From positions 186,001 to 250,000 of the forward strand of contig JBBELK010000064.1 of assembly GCA_037783545.1 (NCBI GenBank): DNA of 64,000 bases, in the 5' to 3' direction. The stretch is from Henricia sp. BOLD:AAB3569 (lineage: Eukaryota; Echinodermata; Asteroidea; Spinulosida; Echinasteridae). A program made the position numbers and the translations under genes. The notes under the pieces were generated by a model. The model ran no database searches. It had not been told where the DNA came from and was given only the letters and a program-made list of their open reading frames with translations. Every line of letters starts with the position of its first letter. Within the stretch, counting starts at the first letter, position 1. Shown piece after piece: positions 41,446 through 54,600 of the stretch.

Positions 41446-43377
41446 GAAAAGACATCCAATATTATTATTGTTATATAAAATGAAGCTTTGTTTTAAAAGA
41501 TTTCCGCGAGATTTTTGTCTGTTTGGTGTTGAAAACGTCAGTTTACAAATGCATGCGCTTTTGTTACTGTTGTACAGTATTTTTTGTTACTGTACTCTGG
41601 TGTGCGCTGCACACGCATGCAATCCATTCCCTCGATCCATAACGCGTGTGTTCGTGGTGCGCACATCAAATATGGGCTCTGTGCTGCACAGAAACGCACG
41701 GTGTCCGCAAAAGCTTCATTTTATATAATAATAATGTATCTTGAATATCCTGCTTTAGTGCAAATTCTTGTACTTTTCACTGTAATCAAATTTCATGTTG
41801 ATTATATTTGACAGTTCAGTTTGTAATCTGCCATGTAGTGTATGGTTAATGTGATGAACAATTTGTTTTAACGTGAATGTGGTTTCAAATAAACTTACAT
41901 GTTTAAGACAAGTTTTTGTTTTTTGCTTTTCCTTTTGTTCACACATTACTATGATTCAGTGAGTCGGGCCCCCTGAATCAGTTCTTATGCAAACAGTCGA
42001 TTGAAAAGGTGCCAGGTATACATAATTTGTACGTGATTGAACTATAGACAGCCGATGCCATGGCAATTGGCTCTAAACTAACATGGCTGTCGGCAGAGAT
42101 GCCAACATTGCAATTTAAAAAAAATAGTAATTTGCCACGGTGCACCCTCTTTGGACAAGAAATTTTATAACTTAAAACCCAAGCCCTATAACCCCACATT
42201 TGAAGCTATGTATTCTAGAATTACATGTATGTCACAATACTGATTCATCATTGGCTGAAACAATTGCACAAATTACGCCAAAATTAACATTTATAGTTGG
42301 CATATCTACTATTCTAGTGTGTGAATAGGGTTTAAAAATAAATTTTAAATTTTCATTGACCCCTAGGCATCTGAAACAAGGCAGCCAGTGCTAAATTGAA
42401 ATTTGTCAATACCGCGATTTTTGGCAATGAAATGTCTTCAAAATATTTTCAGCCAAATACTCAACTGAGTAAAGTACTACAAAACGTGGTGGTAAACAGA
42501 GACATATGTAACTTCTTTTTAAAACAATTTATTAAATTCAATATTAAAATGCAAAAATAGTCAATATAACAATCATTAATACAAAAATGTAGACAATAAA
42601 CTTGTATAGAAAATTAATTACAAGTTGCATATAAACGTCATTGAATACATTTCACAAAACACTTGACATACATGTAAATGGGCATGAGATGACAATTACT
42701 TGATCAAAGCTTTAAACGACTAACAAATTAGGCCGTGGTTCAGGGCAAAGTGGTTTTGGGGCGAAGTGACTGTAAACCAGTTTGACTGTTTTCTCAAAAG
42801 TTAGACGAAGTACGGAGCTGGTTTTTGCTCAGGTTGGTTTTAATCATGCATACCTTCAATCACACAGCGGGATGAAACTATTTGTAACGGTTTACCAATC
42901 ATGTATACTACCTTTAATATACATGTATCTGCAATCAACAAATTACTACAAACTAGGAAATAGTCGAAGGAAAAGTCAAATTGTACACATGAAATCAACA
43001 TTATGGAACTATAAGCCTCCAACAATTAGGTTGAACTTGATACAAACAAGTTGATGCAAACAATACCTGGATATTTCCACAGGTGCATATTATTGTCCTA
43101 TCCACCCAGCACTGTGTACATGTACGTCACTCAATACTTGAGGCACAGAGTTTGTTTGTGAACAAAACTAAATTCCATGCAGACAATAAACTTCAGCCCG
43201 TAATGGAAATACAACAGAGTGAAATAGAGGCATTTAAAATGCAGTGCACAACAAAAAGACAAAAACATGTCATGACAGTACATGTAGCGCCAAGACTTAA
43301 TTATTGGCTCATAGTATACAAATTTAACCAACAAATATTTGTGGATCACCACACATACACAACAAAAAGGTGTCAGA

Positions 43378-44161
43378 AATTATAGGATTTCACAGTTATT
43401 TTAGCACTTATATCAAGCAAATTCCCTAGAACGATACCTTAATTTCGAACAGCGACGAGCTCACTTCTCAATTTGAATTTAGACAAGTCACCAATGGATA
43501 TCATTTGCTATGCAGTATATAATTCAAATTAACATGCGTTCTAATTTGTCCTGATTGCGTGGAATTCGTCTCTTGTGGCGATCGGCATTGTATTGGAAAA
43601 GTTAATTCATTTTTTGTCATTTTAGCACTTTGGTTTTTAGATTTCGTATCTGGTAATTTCAATCATTACGGTTACAAAGTCTAGTTCTGTCCAGTTCTGT
43701 TTTTTTTCTATGCGTATTTAAAATCTTATTTTATCTGCCTCTCTGAACTCCAGCATCGGCAGCCATCTTTTCCCATCGGATCTAAACAAACATTTAAATT
43801 AACAAGAAAATGCAAAAATACCTGGAACATTTATAGGCTTTCATGAAGTAGGAAATACAAAGAATGCACTCTCTAACTTTAAGAGACCAAAGTGCTAAAA
43901 TGAATGACAAAAATGGAGTCATTTTTTCAATACAATGCCAATAACCGCTCGAGACGAATTCCATGCAATCGGGACGCAATCAGGATGAATTAGAACGCAT
44001 GTTAATTTGACTTATACGGCATAACAAATAAAAATCCATTGGTGACTTGTCTAAATTCAAATCGAGAAATGAGCTCGTCGCTGTTCTGGGATGAAATTAA
44101 AATATCGTTTTAGGGAATTTGCTTGATATAAGTGCTAAAATAACCAAGAAATCCTATAATT
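43378..44161. repeat. 784-bp foldback
   Basis: The ends AATTATAGGATTTC and GAAATCCTATAATT pair, and so do GCGACGAGCTCA, TTAACATGCGTTCTAATT and CAATACAATGCC-type blocks. The arms are about 240 bp, with an unpaired centre near 43650-43850. Confidence 0.8.
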
Positions 44162-44648
44162 GACAAGTTAAATACGAGTAAACATTGTTGAGAATTAACA
44201 AAATGTTTGGTAGATTTTATTCTCACAAACAAATGTAAAGGAAATGTCCGATAATGAAATTTGGCAATTGAGAGAGCATTTAGAGCATATTTTAAAATTT
44301 AACATCAATAAAATAAATTTACAATTCACAAAAAGCATTTTTAAACATTCGGCATAGAACTGTTTGATAATAAATCTTAAATCTCAACTACCTGTACAAC
44401 TAATCTTAAAAAATCTTCATGAATATTGAAAATTAAATTGTTCATGAAATAAAAATTATAATGGAATCTTATTGCATGAAATTGCATCACATCTGGGTCA
44501 ATATAATTCTTATTTTACCTTTGACCGTGAATTTCAATGCAGCTGGTGGGAATCATGTGAACTTGCAGTTGACACTTATGCTCTTGAAAACCTGAAAAGG
44601 GCAAAGAAAATATTTCTAAGTACCCACTACTCACAAGACGTTACGCAT

Positions 44649-45166
44649 GAGGTCAAAATAGAAACGGTCTGTATACCGGTAAACGATTCGAGTTAATCCC
44701 TCTTCAAATCGTTTCTCTGTTGACAGAAAACCGTGTGCCGGTTTGAAGGGAACCGTTTCCAACTTGCTGGGTTGATCGATGATTGACAGGTTTACAACTA
44801 GCCGCCTGCATGAAGGCAACAAAAGGCTGCTACTGGCCGACGACTTCAAAGGGAGCTGGCCGACGACTTCAAAGGGAGCTAGCCGCCCGACCCTCCAGCC
44901 GGGCATGAATGGGTTGTGGTTAAACACCCTTGTTCGGGCGGTCAAGTGATAAACAGTGGCAGCAAGTCAGCCAGGAGTAGTCACACATTAGCCCATAATC
45001 CGATAAGCTCTCTATTGTTCAGCGAACTTGGGCCAGGTTGAACATTGTCAATTATCTATCATCTGGCCAGACAAGTTGAATCGTTTGCTTGTTCACTGAA
45101 AACCATGCAACAGTGTATTGTTTATGTACCGTTTTCTGGTATACAGACCGTTTCTATTTTGACCTC
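44649..45166. mobile_element. Element with 29-bp exact terminal repeats
   Basis: GAGGTCAAAATAGAAACGGT continuing to TGTATACC (44649-44677) is exactly inverted at 45138-45166. Inside, GGCCGACGACTTCAAAGGGA is repeated in tandem (44840-44880). It has no ORF. Confidence 0.75.
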
Positions 45167-45546
45167 GCGCCTCAGGGATATTGGTATGTTGTCAATTGTG
45201 AGAAGTGTACAATTGTGAGTAGTGATGTTTATCAAGTGCCAACTATTACATGTAGGTAGTCGAGTTCACAGTGCCTTGAGTTGTCTATAGACCAATCCGG
45301 TAACTACGGTCTCCTTCCAGCGCTTCATCTTGGATTTCCCAAACTGCCTGTCCTACTTTGGTGCAGTTAAAAAGTACCCGTCCTGTGACTGGCAAAAATT
45401 GAAGGGCGGGGGCATTTGTTGGCAAAGAGAAGGGGATTCTCCCCGGTGTTTCTGGCTTGGCTGCCGAAGGTGCCACCCGCCTATGTATCATGACAATGAG
45501 TGGTAGATATGTGCGCTATATGGAATGACGTCATTATCATTATTAC

Positions 45547-45687
45547 TCACTTGTCTAAGTACTCCTTGACACTGCTATACCCACTCTCCCTGGCAAGATG
45601 TATGAGAATTCCAGTCGCATGACGGCCTTGCTTCTTACGACAAAAACTGCAGTTGCAGATGCCACGACACGGCGGACACATCCAGTC
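45547..45687 (-). CDS. CDCA7: CDCA7 coding exon 7 (zinc finger, second half)
   Basis: It reads [20 protein letters not shown] then [20 protein letters not shown] and ends KEYLDK with TGA. His replaces the Cys found in vertebrate GRCATG. The last bases AAGTGAGT are both a stop codon and a strong GTGAGT donor (exon end 45551 if spliced). Vertebrate proteins continue about ten residues further, so a small extra exon is possible. Confidence 0.93.
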   Translation of the reverse strand, partial: DWMCPPCRGICNCSFCRKKQGRHATGILIHLARESGYSSVKEYLDK

Positions 45688-48600
45688 CTGCAAGGGATAA
45701 CCAACAGACATTGTTCGCGCTAAAAAAAATGATGTCTCCTGAATCAGTTTTGATTCAAATACTTTTATTTGTAACTCTGAAAAAGTGTTGATAGCAATGG
45801 TAAGGCCAATAAAATGAAATTTCATGTTTTGCGTCCGAGCAAATATCAAATCACATGAGGCATTGTTTCATTTTTCATTATTCATTATTTTTCATCAATT
45901 CTTTCAAATAGCGAAATGAACACTGCAGGAGATGCCCAGCAGAAAATGCACGACATGTTGTATCAATATAGCTGACCCATGCATACACATACCGGTGCAA
46001 ATTTACAGTCGCTTTGACATAGGTTCTATTTTTTATTTAAATTTTTGTTCATTTTTGGGGGGAGGGGGGGGAGGGGAGGGGGAAGGGGCAGGGGGTAGAG
46101 GGGCGGGGGATAGAGGGGCGGGGGATAGAGGGGCGGGGGGCGTGGGGGGGTGGTTAAACCATGGTTAAACCACACTGAAGTTCAGGTAATTTTCTTTGAA
46201 AAACTTATTTTACAAAAATAGTACCATGTGTCACTATCATACTCATATAAATTTCAGTCAGTCGGTCGGTGAACGTATCAAGCGTATTAAAAAGCAAAGT
46301 GAATTCTTGCACTGCGCGGACGAGTTGGTTTACGCACGGTCGAGTTGGTTCACGGTCGAGGTGGACTGAGTCGAGTTGGCAAACGATCGACTTGACCTAT
46401 AGCTCATACTTCTATGCGCGCGGAGAACGTTAAACACAATCGTTAAAAATCTCAATCCCATCAAGCCATCAATATCAAATATTATCACTGAAGCATAAAA
46501 TAGAAAAATGTCAAAATACATCTTCCATTCATTTTTCAATTTTGTTGAGAAAAGCAGCATATATTCGGTTGAAAGTCCGTACTCGCCTTCATCGAACATG
46601 CATTGGTATTGAACATTTTCCTTTGCAAAAATTAAGATGTTGAAACAGCGATTGCTATTGGCCAGCGGGCCGAGACCTTCCTGACCTTGGCCAATTAGAT
46701 TGTCGAATACATAATTTTGTCAGCTCCGTCATCGGTTTAATCTTCGGACTTTCTCGACAATCACCGTCGATAGCAAGTTCTGCAGGCCGGCGCTGAATGC
46801 ACGCATCTACCATGGCATGTACATGTACTAGCCCGAATGCTTGGCCGGTACATGATATAGTAACTAGTACGGCGCGGCCAGGCAGAGGCATTCTGGGTAT
46901 GTTAGCACGCACCACTCAACTGTGAAAGATTCACGCTTCGTACGTACGTAGGCCTACACGTCGTGGTACTATAGGCCAGACGTAGTCACACGCATTTTAT
47001 TGGCTTTTTTTTTAGAGGGGAGGAACCAAAACCAATAAAAAAAACATATATTTTTTGAAATAATGAAATGTTTTTCAAATAATGACAATTTCACGCGGGT
47101 GATTCACGGGCATGCGGGCGGTGGATGCAAAACATGAAATTTCATTACCTTGGCCTAACAAACACCACATGACTTTCCGTGTAAAATACTACTTTGGGGG
47201 AGACTGAAGGTGGTTTTTTTTGTTAATTGTGCATGGATTTTTTCAGGTTTTCTGAAGTATTACTGCATCTACATGTATGTGGCTGAAATTGGCTGAAATT
47301 ATCAACATTATTCCTTAGTTATGTAATGCCGTTCCTGTTTTTAAAAGTATTCCAATCATGTAATCTGTCTTTAACAGACGAACAGTTAGCAGAAAATGCA
47401 TAAAACATCACTTACTGGGTTTAGCAGGGCCGATTTAGCATCTTCCCCATAGCGGTTGCGTAGACAGGGTCCACAGAATTGACCCCTGACCCCGGTGCAA
47501 CCCTCGTAGCGACAAATGGTCTTCATGTCAATGGTTTTCTGACGACACTGGTGGCAAGTGGTACCCTGGAAAGGAATTTATATAGACCCTTAATTAGCAT
47601 GAGTGGCCTTAATGGGGGAGCAGTCACATTGTCACTGTTTAAATATGAAAACCTGCCCCCTGTCATGGCTGCTGGTGCAAAGGGTCTTTAGGCTGACTCT
47701 CCGTTCTTTTGAGTTATTTGTGATGAAAGACTGTGCTGAAGAAATCGCGCCAATTCAGGCAAATCAACTTAAATGATCTCAAGTTTTGAATAACTGCATA
47801 AACTTGTACCAAAATAGTCGATTGAAGATGCTGGGTAAACGACTCGATCACTTTGCATAGACTTGTGTACATGTGTACATGTATACAAGATTTGCAACTG
47901 TCCAATGCAATGATTCCACCCGAAATGGTATCTTTATACACGAAAACAATAACTGAAGATGAATTTACATAAAAGTGTGTGCACAAACACTTTTTTAAGA
48001 GGGAGCCTTTACGTGAAAGAAATTAGTTCCCCGACTATCGTGGTTCCAGGTTCGTTGTCTGTTCAATATAACCACAGAACCAGCCTAAATAGGACTGCGG
48101 CTTCGCACAATTACTTGAAAGCATGGATATACAAAATTTGCTATCTCCAATTTGGATGTGGAAGCAAAAAAGGTTGGTGTAATCACTGCACTGCTTTGTG
48201 GAACTGATCAATTAGTTTACAAAACATCAGTGATTTTTTGACAATACATTATCCTTGAAAATATGTGGATTGAGAGCGCCAAATTTTTAGAATGGTAATG
48301 AGAAAAATGTGACAAGTAATATGGTATCAAAATCTCAACACCAATGGGAAAAATGGGGGCGCTCAAAAATGTAACACGCTCCTTTATTAACCACACGGGG
48401 AAAAGACACAGTTTTTAACCGTTTACCGATCATGTAATCTGTCTTTAAATAGGATGAAATGATGGACTTTGACTTTACAATAACCTTTGACCTACCACTT
48501 CAGCATCATATTTCTTCTCGCGTACGCACTCGGCAACCATTTGCAATTCCTCATCCGTGATGTCTTCTGGTTGTTTTACAGCCTCGCGAGGGCGGTTCAT

Positions 48601-51600
48601 CCGTCGTCGTTTCGTCGGCGTGGGAAGTTCTTCGATTTCATCCTCATACACTTCAAAGTCCTCGTCTGAATCTTCATCTGAGCCCCGGGATGATTTCTTG
48701 ATTGTTGGACCGAACTTGATGACTAGTTTCTGTCAAACACAAACAAACAAACAATCCATTTTCCCCGAGAATGGATTTCATTCTACATGTAACCTAACAA
48801 TCATATAAAATACCTTCCCAAAATACTATCAATGGAGAAAAAAAACACAGGAAATTTGCAATCGCCAATTCGGATGTGGAAGCCAAAAGATTGGTGTAAT
48901 CACTGCATTGCTTTATGGAACGGATTGATTAGTTTACAAACATAGGTGGTTTTTGACGATATTCTTAAAGGGGCTGTGTCACGGTTTGCGCATGCGCAGC
49001 AAAACTTGAAAAAGTTGGGCTAACCTTTTCAAATTTTGTCGCTGGGTTTTGCATATCCTAATTAATCTTTGCCATCCCTTATAATTCTTTAGTAATTTTG
49101 GCAGTGGTGTACTTGTCAACGTCCAGGTTACCCTGATGCCTTACATTTTACTTTTTGCAGTATTTTTAAGCCACCAAACATCGATATCACCCGGTGTGCA
49201 GCTGTCGGTCAAAAGATTTTTTTTTATTCCATCAAAAAACTTGACAAAACATGACAGAAACAACATCGAATGACATGAATGACATGGTTGGATACAGCAA
49301 TTTGTTTATCCTTGTTTTCCATCAAAACTGGTATGCTTATTTGGTCCTGACAGCACTTTTACAGCATATCTTCTGTCCATGGGAAGATACCGTGGCTGCC
49401 ATCGCTGAATGATGCCAAATTGAACAAATGCGCACACACAATGTATAATGTAGTTGAATTATGTGTATTGTAAACACTCATGAACAAACACAATGCCGGT
49501 TGCCCATGCGGCACATGCTAAGTACACGATGTACCCAACTAGTACACGAACCAATGGCGTTGTGTAACGAAATTGCACTACATTCATCTGAGTGCGCACG
49601 TATGTCAATGTATGACAGGATTTGGCGCATGCGCAAACCGTGACACAGCCCCTTTAAAAATATACGGATTGAGAGCGCGAAATTTCAAAATGATAATGAG
49701 AAAAATATGAGAAATTATATGTATCAAAATCTCAACACTCATTGTAAAATGGCGGGCTAAAAAATGCGATCCTTTAACCACAAATCTAATAATTATGTTC
49801 CTCTGTCAATCGTCCTCACCTCCCCTTCCTTAACTGGGAACAACTCGTCATCATCCACATAAACTTGAATCTCGTCCCCCTCTTCTTCAGCCCTTCTTTT
49901 TTGCCCCCTGGTCCGGATGCGCGGGGCACTTGCAACAGCGGGCAAGCTCTGCCGTGCCTTACGTGAAGGGTTACGACGGCGGATGAAACTGCAATCCAGT
50001 GATTTCCTCATCTTTGGAGATCTCTGTTGAAAGGGCAAAAAAAATAAAACATAATATAACAATATCAGCTGAAATATAACAGCCAAACCTAACTACGCTC
50101 AAAAAACCAAATATGTACTGTATAAAATAAGGTATGGTAAACCAAGAACTTGACAAAAACAATGTTTAACAAAGACCGAAACGAGTATAACCAGCGATGT
50201 AATCTTTCAAAATATTTTGAAAATCATTTTATTTTAGACAAGTGGTGTAAAAGTTGTCATCAGTGAGCAATACTGTTCTGTTAGTATTAATTGAAAGCCA
50301 CTTATAAAAAAATGCCAACTTTTTAAACCCTTCTCCGTCCCCCATGACAAATTTGGCAAAATATCTGACATTTACTTTAACACTGGCCGACTCCCTGTTG
50401 TGTTCGTGTTCTTGGTATCGCTATACCCTCCAGAGACTGACTTAAGTGATTAGTTGACGCCATGTTGTACGTTACATGTCATGAGTCCGGATTGCAATAA
50501 AGTCATCTCGCATTTACGTTGAAAGTTACTGTCATCCGTTTATTATTTCTGCTTGAAAACACTACATTCCCCTCCACTCTCCGCACATACAAACTTTATT
50601 GAAGGCTCCTATACTAATTTAGTTTTTCTGCCAAAGGTATCAGGATTTTTCCAAGGCCTTTTGAGTCCTTTCCCCAAAAGGTTCTTAAAACATCAGGATA
50701 AATTATTTATGAGCCTATTCAAAGTCTTGGCAAAAAATAGACTACACACACACACAAAATACTGTCCACAGTAATGGGGTACATTTCTGTAACATTCAAG
50801 ATCTTAGGTCCCACTTCACTTCAAATGTCTTAATTTTATCTTTAGATTATCAAGCTAAACTGAGCAAATAACTTTTTCACGAAGGAGTAAGAAAAATAGT
50901 CCTACAACATACATTTGTGAAAACCTTGTGCACAAATTTTCCTATTACGCATGTAACAAAGACGGAAAAAAATGTCACAAAATTGTCTGTCCACCTTACA
51001 TGCGTAATAGGAAAATTTGTACACTTGCTTTTCAAAAATGTATGTTGTGGCAGCAATTTCTTACCTTTTTGGGCAAAAGTTATCTCCTGAGAACAAAACA
51101 AGGACATTTCTTTAATTCTGAGATAAACTAAAGACATCTGAAAGGAATTATTGACTTATTTTTCAAATGTACCCCATTACTGTGGACAGACCCAAATCTG
51201 AATTAATTTCTTTATCATCAATTTGAATTCTATAAAAGTTCTTCAGAATGATGACTGAAATGCAATACATAATTCCCTAAATGGCTTGTAAAATAGGTTT
51301 TTTTGGTCACAGTCTTAGAATGTCAAGTACTCTAGTTTAAAGGCACAGGCTCGTCAGCAATGCGTGCGCGCCAAATTCGTGTCACGAAATACGCAGCTCC
51401 ATGCCTTTGCTATGGAGCTGCGTATTTCATGGCACGAATTTGGGGCGCACACATTGCTGACGAGCCTGTGCCTTTAAACTGAAACTTTAGGTACATGTAA
51501 ACGAGAATGCAAGTTCAAATGTTAGTAAAACCATGCAAGAATAACATTTGATACCTTAGGTGATCTGACAAGCTGACTTGGTAGTAGAGGGTCTTCATGA

Positions 51601-54600
51601 AGACCCGACAGCAGTTGATTCAGCTAAAATATGGAGGTAAACAAAAGAGACATTTTAAACAAAATTTAAAATATTTAAAGAACAAACTTTAAAATATTTG
51701 AAGAACAAGCTTTTCTTCCAACCCATCCTACAATGTATATGATTTGTATTCGCACAATACCAAGATTACCGTATTAAAAAGCAAATATTATCCCTTTCAA
51801 CTACAATGGCAAATTCACTTCTTTGTTTTTTTTAATTGGCATATCTTCTGAATTATTAAAGGAGCGTGTCCAGATCACATTTTGACCCCCTATTTTACCC
51901 ATGGATGTTGAGATTTTGATATTATTTGTTATATTTTTCTCATTACCATTCTGAACTTTTGCATTCTCAATCCGTATATTTTCTAGGATATCGTCAAAAA
52001 AAACCCACCAATGTTTTGTAAACTAATTTATCCGTTCCATAAAGCGGTGTAGAGATCACACCAACCTTTTTGCTTCCACATCCAAACTGGAGATTACAAA
52101 TTTCCTGTTTTCTTTCCATTGATAGCATTTTTAATATTTTAAATGTTGAATGTTCCTACCAGAAGAGGCTGAGGTTTTACTTTTCATCATACATTGGCGG
52201 TTCAAAGGTGGACATCTGTATTTCTGCTATCAGAATTGCAGAAAATCAGATTGAACGTTTCTTAAAGGGGCTGTGTCACGGTTTGCGCATGCGCCAAATC
52301 CTTTCATATTTTGACACACGTGCGGGCTCAGATGAATGTAGTGCAATTTCGTTACACAACGCCATTAGTGCGTGTGCTAAAGTTGTGTACATCGTGTACT
52401 TGGCACGTCCCGCATGGGCAGTGTGTTTGTTCATGAGTGTTTACAATACGCAGAATTCAACTACATTGTGCATCGTGTGCGCGCATTTGTTCGATTTGGC
52501 ATCGCACGCGCGCGATTGCTCGATCAAAACAAAATCGTACACCGGTGGCAGCCACTGTGTCTTTCCAAGGACAGAAGGTATGCTGTAAAATTGCTGTCAG
52601 GACCAAATAAGCATGTCAGTTTTGATGGAAAACAAGGTTAAGTAATATGCTGTATTCAACCATGTCATTCATATCATTCGATGCCGTTTCTGTCATGTTT
52701 TGTCGAGTTTATTGATGGGATGAAAAAACTATTTTTAACGACGGCCGCACACACGGTGATGTCGATGTTTGGCGGCTTAAAAATACGGCAAACAGTGCGA
52801 TTCCAAGTAAAAAGTAATGCATCAGGACATCCTGGACGTTGACAAGTACACCACTGCCAAAATTACTAAAGAATTATAAGGGATGGCAAAGATTGAATAG
52901 GATATGCAAAACCTGGCGACAAAACTTGAAAAAGTTCGCCACACTTTTTCAAGTTTTGCAGCGCATGCGCAAACCGTGACATAGCCCCTTTAACCTACAT
53001 AGCAGATTGACCGTTTGTATCACGGCAGTTCAAAACCGAACATCTACTTTTCTGCTATATGAAAAGGAGTGTGGTTCAAAAGTGGCCATGGATGTGCTTT
53101 TCTTGCTGCAAAAACTAATACATGTACCCGCTAAAAATTGACGTAGAAAAAGTAGAACATGCATTTTTTTTTTAACGTTTTTTTATCTGCTTTTCTGCAA
53201 TTCTGACAGCACAAATACCTTTGAACCGCCAATGTATGATGAAAAGTAAAATCTGCTTTTCTGCACGTTTTACTAAAAGTAGAAAACTGCATTTTGGTAT
53301 AAATACGTTTAATCTCCTTTTCTGGTAGCACAAAAGCAGAAAAGTAGAAAACTGCATTTTGCAAAAACGTTCAATCCACTATTGTTCAATCTGCTATTCT
53401 GATAGCAGAAAAGCAGATGCCCACTTTTGAACCTCTATAAAATGGAGCTTAATTGTGTCACCTTACCATTGCCTTGTTTTCTTCAATATTCCTTTGTCTC
53501 CGAGCTTCATAGTTCTCTTCATCTTCAGCATTAACATCTGGAAACTGTTTTAAAAATGAAAATGAGTACAATGGAAAACACGGGCAAGTAGTTAGGCATG
53601 TGCAGTCAACAGTGGCCTTACACCTTGTGCACAAAATGTATGAGACTGGCTGAATGTTTGTCGTGTTTTCTTAGAAAATCATACATCTTTTCTACTCCTA
53701 AATTAAAGATTTTCTTTCAAATCTGCCCTCACTGATCAGAAGTGAGGTTAATTCGTTTGAGATTAATTCGTTTCACATGTTTAGTTGATGAGTAGTTGAT
53801 CATGGCTTAATTCTATCAGACACTGTGCACAAAACGTATGAGAGTGACAAAAAACATTATTTTTCTTTAGATTTTTCCCGTAATCTTGACTGCTTCAAAA
53901 TGTTCATCGTTAAGGCGCATCACGTCATGCCGCAAACAATGCAATAACCACAAGAGGGCAGGCTCGCTATGCGCTGATTGGCTCTGAGTTGTGGCTAGTG
54001 AGCCCTAGCTGTGCCCTGACAGAAGTGCAAGTGGGAAGTATAGCCCAGAATTAGATTATCTCATCTGTTGATTCCAGAAGGTAATTTTCTTCTTTGTTCA
54101 ATCTGAACGGAAAAAATACCTTAGTATTGAACAAGCTATCGATTCCAATATAGGCCTATGAATTTACCAAAATCCGTGTTCAATGTGAACGAAAAAAATC
54201 CCCTTTCCTTTATAATGTTTATTAAAAACGTGTGGGAATATCTCATGTCAATCGCTTTTATACAGAAATGAGAATGCAAACAACGTTCTTTTAGGCCAAT
54301 GAAATTAGATTACTAGTTTCTCGTCAACCACTTTTCAAATTTTGATAAGTTTTTTTTTTCATTATTCATTATTTCTTATCAATGAAAAATGCAACCCGTT
54401 ATACATACACTAACTGCTATTTTGAAACTGATTTAGGCTCTAAAGTCGCCCAGAAAGTTGGTGCCAGTAGTTCCATGGGGTTATACATGTAGCTTGTGTT
54501 TGAAGGAAGAACTTTATGAGATGGCAAAAATCATCGGAATCATACGACCCCCAAACAGGGTGTGCATTCCATAAGATCGGTACAGTTCCTACCCACAAAA

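Larger units (their letters stand above)
38504..45546. other. Convergent intergenic region CCDC146 / CDCA7
   Basis: No gene is recognised in 7 kb. It contains the elements listed separately plus ordinary AT-rich DNA. At 40740-40800 and 41030-41060 there is a TCCACTTTGAATCCATCC short repeat. At 45285-45500 a GC-richer, SINE-like segment follows a TATAGCGCACATATC motif that also occurs at 15935. Confidence 0.5.

Noticed and set aside
45285-45491. Possible terminal CDCA7 exon on the minus strand (68-codon open frame)
   Set aside because: It shows no similarity to the CDCA7 C-terminus and looks like a SINE-type repeat following a TATAGCGCACATATC motif.
52070-52588. 172-codon plus-strand open frame
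   Set aside because: It spans the junction of element A, another repeat and element B, so it is chance read-through of mobile DNA.
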